A stretch of 5,933 bases of DNA from an uncultured Clostridium sp. (lineage in GTDB: Bacteria; Bacillota; Clostridia; TANB77; CAG-508): assembly GCA_946497905.1 (NCBI GenBank), contig CAMMMI010000092.1, forward strand, positions 1 to 5,933. Reading direction: 5' to 3'. Shown here piece after piece: positions 5,515 to 5,933 of the stretch. The first letter of the stretch is position 1. Each line of letters opens with the position of its first letter. Under the pieces are notes generated by a model. That model did not search any database. It saw nothing but the letters and a program-made list of their open reading frames with translations, and was not told the DNA's origin. Made by a program: the position numbers and the translations under genes.

Positions 5515-5532
5515 AGTATATTTTTGTATACT
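5515..5532 (+). terminator. Weak hairpin after the lipoprotein gene
   Basis: agtata (5515-5520) and tatact (5527-5532) form a 6-bp AT-rich stem around a 6-nt loop, 10 nt after the stop codon. The stem is weak and the T-run after it is poor (attatttg), so termination here is doubtful. Confidence 0.2.
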
Positions 5533-5542
5533 ATTATTTGAA

Positions 5543-5580
5543 AAATAGAATCTGTTAAGTTAATATGAAAATAAAAATAC
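5543..5580 (+). repeat. Direct repeat copy 2, probable outer end of the decayed IS
   Basis: This segment matches 4581-4618 at 36 of 38 positions in the same orientation. It lies about 70 nt outside the stop codon (5649-5651) of the minus-strand transposase relic, where the transposase-3' end of an IS would be expected, and reads inward as gaatctgttaagtt. This position supports the reading of the repeat as an IS terminal sequence. Confidence 0.75.
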
Positions 5581-5933
5581 AAAGATATGTTTTAAAAATA
5601 CATTTCTAAAAAAGAGCATACAAATAAAACTGATATTTATTAAATCTTTTAAAATAAAAACCAGTTTTTAAGTTCTCTATCAGAATATGTTAATCCTGCA
5701 ACATTATCAGGTGTTAAGTTTGATAAAGAAGAGTGCTTGTGGATAAAGTTATAATAAAAAATAAAATTAGAAATTAAATCTAAGGCAGAAGAAAAAGAAT
5801 GAAATCCTTTTTTAGTTTTATACCTTTAATCTTAATATAGGTTTCATTAGCGTGCCATTCATCTGATTTAAGATTAGCTTTTTGAATAAGAGACTTAGAA
5901 ACGGATTTAAAGAAAAAAGCAAAATGTCTAATC
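5548..5933 (-). mobile_element. Remnant of an IS6-like insertion sequence (continues beyond window)
   Basis: The element is bounded on the left by the presumed terminal repeat starting at 5548, followed by about 70 nt of non-coding DNA and then the 3' end of a decayed transposase on the minus strand. The 5' part of the transposase and the other end lie beyond 5933. Because the transposase is interrupted, the element cannot move by itself. Confidence 0.65.
5649..5933 (-). pseudogene. Decayed DDE transposase, IS6-like group, with internal deletion and frameshift (5' end outside window)
   Basis: On the minus strand, one frame reads from the window edge through KANLKSDEWHANETYIKIKG and runs to a stop at 5780-5782. 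From about 5813 downward another frame reads KKGFHSFSSALDLI, FYNFIHKHSSLSNLTPDNVA and NWFLF to a stop at 5649-5651. These are the two ends of the catalytic domain of IS6-like transposases: the first catalytic block (normally DEWHADET) and the C-terminal block (KKGFxSF...YNFxRxHSSLxxLTPxxVAG). The roughly 100 residues normally between them, with the second Asp and the catalytic Glu, are missing, and the junction near 5808-5824 shifts the frame. The first catalytic Asp is Asn here (codon at 5846-5848), explicable by one G-to-A change. It is inactive. The exact family name (IS6 or a close relative) is from motif memory. Confidence 0.8.

Noticed and set aside
1..5933. CRISPR array, tRNA or rRNA genes
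   Set aside because: I saw no regularly spaced repeats, tRNA-like cloverleaf or rRNA segments. The only notable direct repeat is the two-copy 38-bp element.

Overview
This is a very AT-rich window with strong purine-rich Shine-Dalgarno sequences (aaggag, ggagg), heavy use of ATA and AGA codons, and Firmicutes-type protein families. It most likely comes from a low-GC anaerobe of the class Clostridia. I cannot name the genus from the sequence alone. All intact genes lie on the + strand. The only minus-strand coding trace is a decayed transposase at the right edge.

Region 1 (1-1548) looks like a phage or integrated-element segment. It holds the C-terminal end of a DUF3268-type zinc-finger protein, cut by the window edge. 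A small sigma-70-like factor overlaps it by 17 bp, and a conserved-looking winged-helix-like protein of unknown function follows. A strong hairpin terminator at 1668-1717 closes this block. Between gene and terminator lie a good promoter match and a long palindrome.

Region 2 (1778-3580) is a BlaI/M56 regulatory pair with a textbook promoter (TTGACA, 17 bp, TAAAAT) whose start site is covered by a BlaI/MecI-type operator. The BlaI-family repressor overlaps by 20 bp the gene for an M56 membrane metalloprotease. That protease keeps the HExxH site but has, in place of the BlaR1 penicillin-binding domain, a short outward-facing tail with a Cys/His cluster. By analogy with BlaR1/BlaI, a signal at the tail would activate the protease, which would lead to repressor cleavage and release of the operon. 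The signal is probably not a beta-lactam bound in the BlaR1 manner.

Region 3 (3581-5505) encodes two exported proteins of unrecognised family: one with an ordinary signal peptide (3806-4501) and one predicted lipoprotein with two similar halves (4873-5505). Neither is preceded by an obvious copy of the BlaI operator. Between them sits the relic of an M23 (LytM-type) peptidoglycan endopeptidase gene.

Region 4 (5506-5933) is insertion-sequence debris: a minus-strand transposase of the IS6-like group with an internal deletion and frameshift and with its first catalytic Asp changed to Asn. A 38-bp direct repeat (4581-4618 and 5543-5580) resembles an IS6-family terminal repeat. One copy abuts the M23 relic and the other lies next to the transposase relic, so at least two IS ends have passed through here. 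Overall the window is an accessory region: a prophage-like block, a self-regulated envelope-sensing pair, exported proteins and mobile-element scars.
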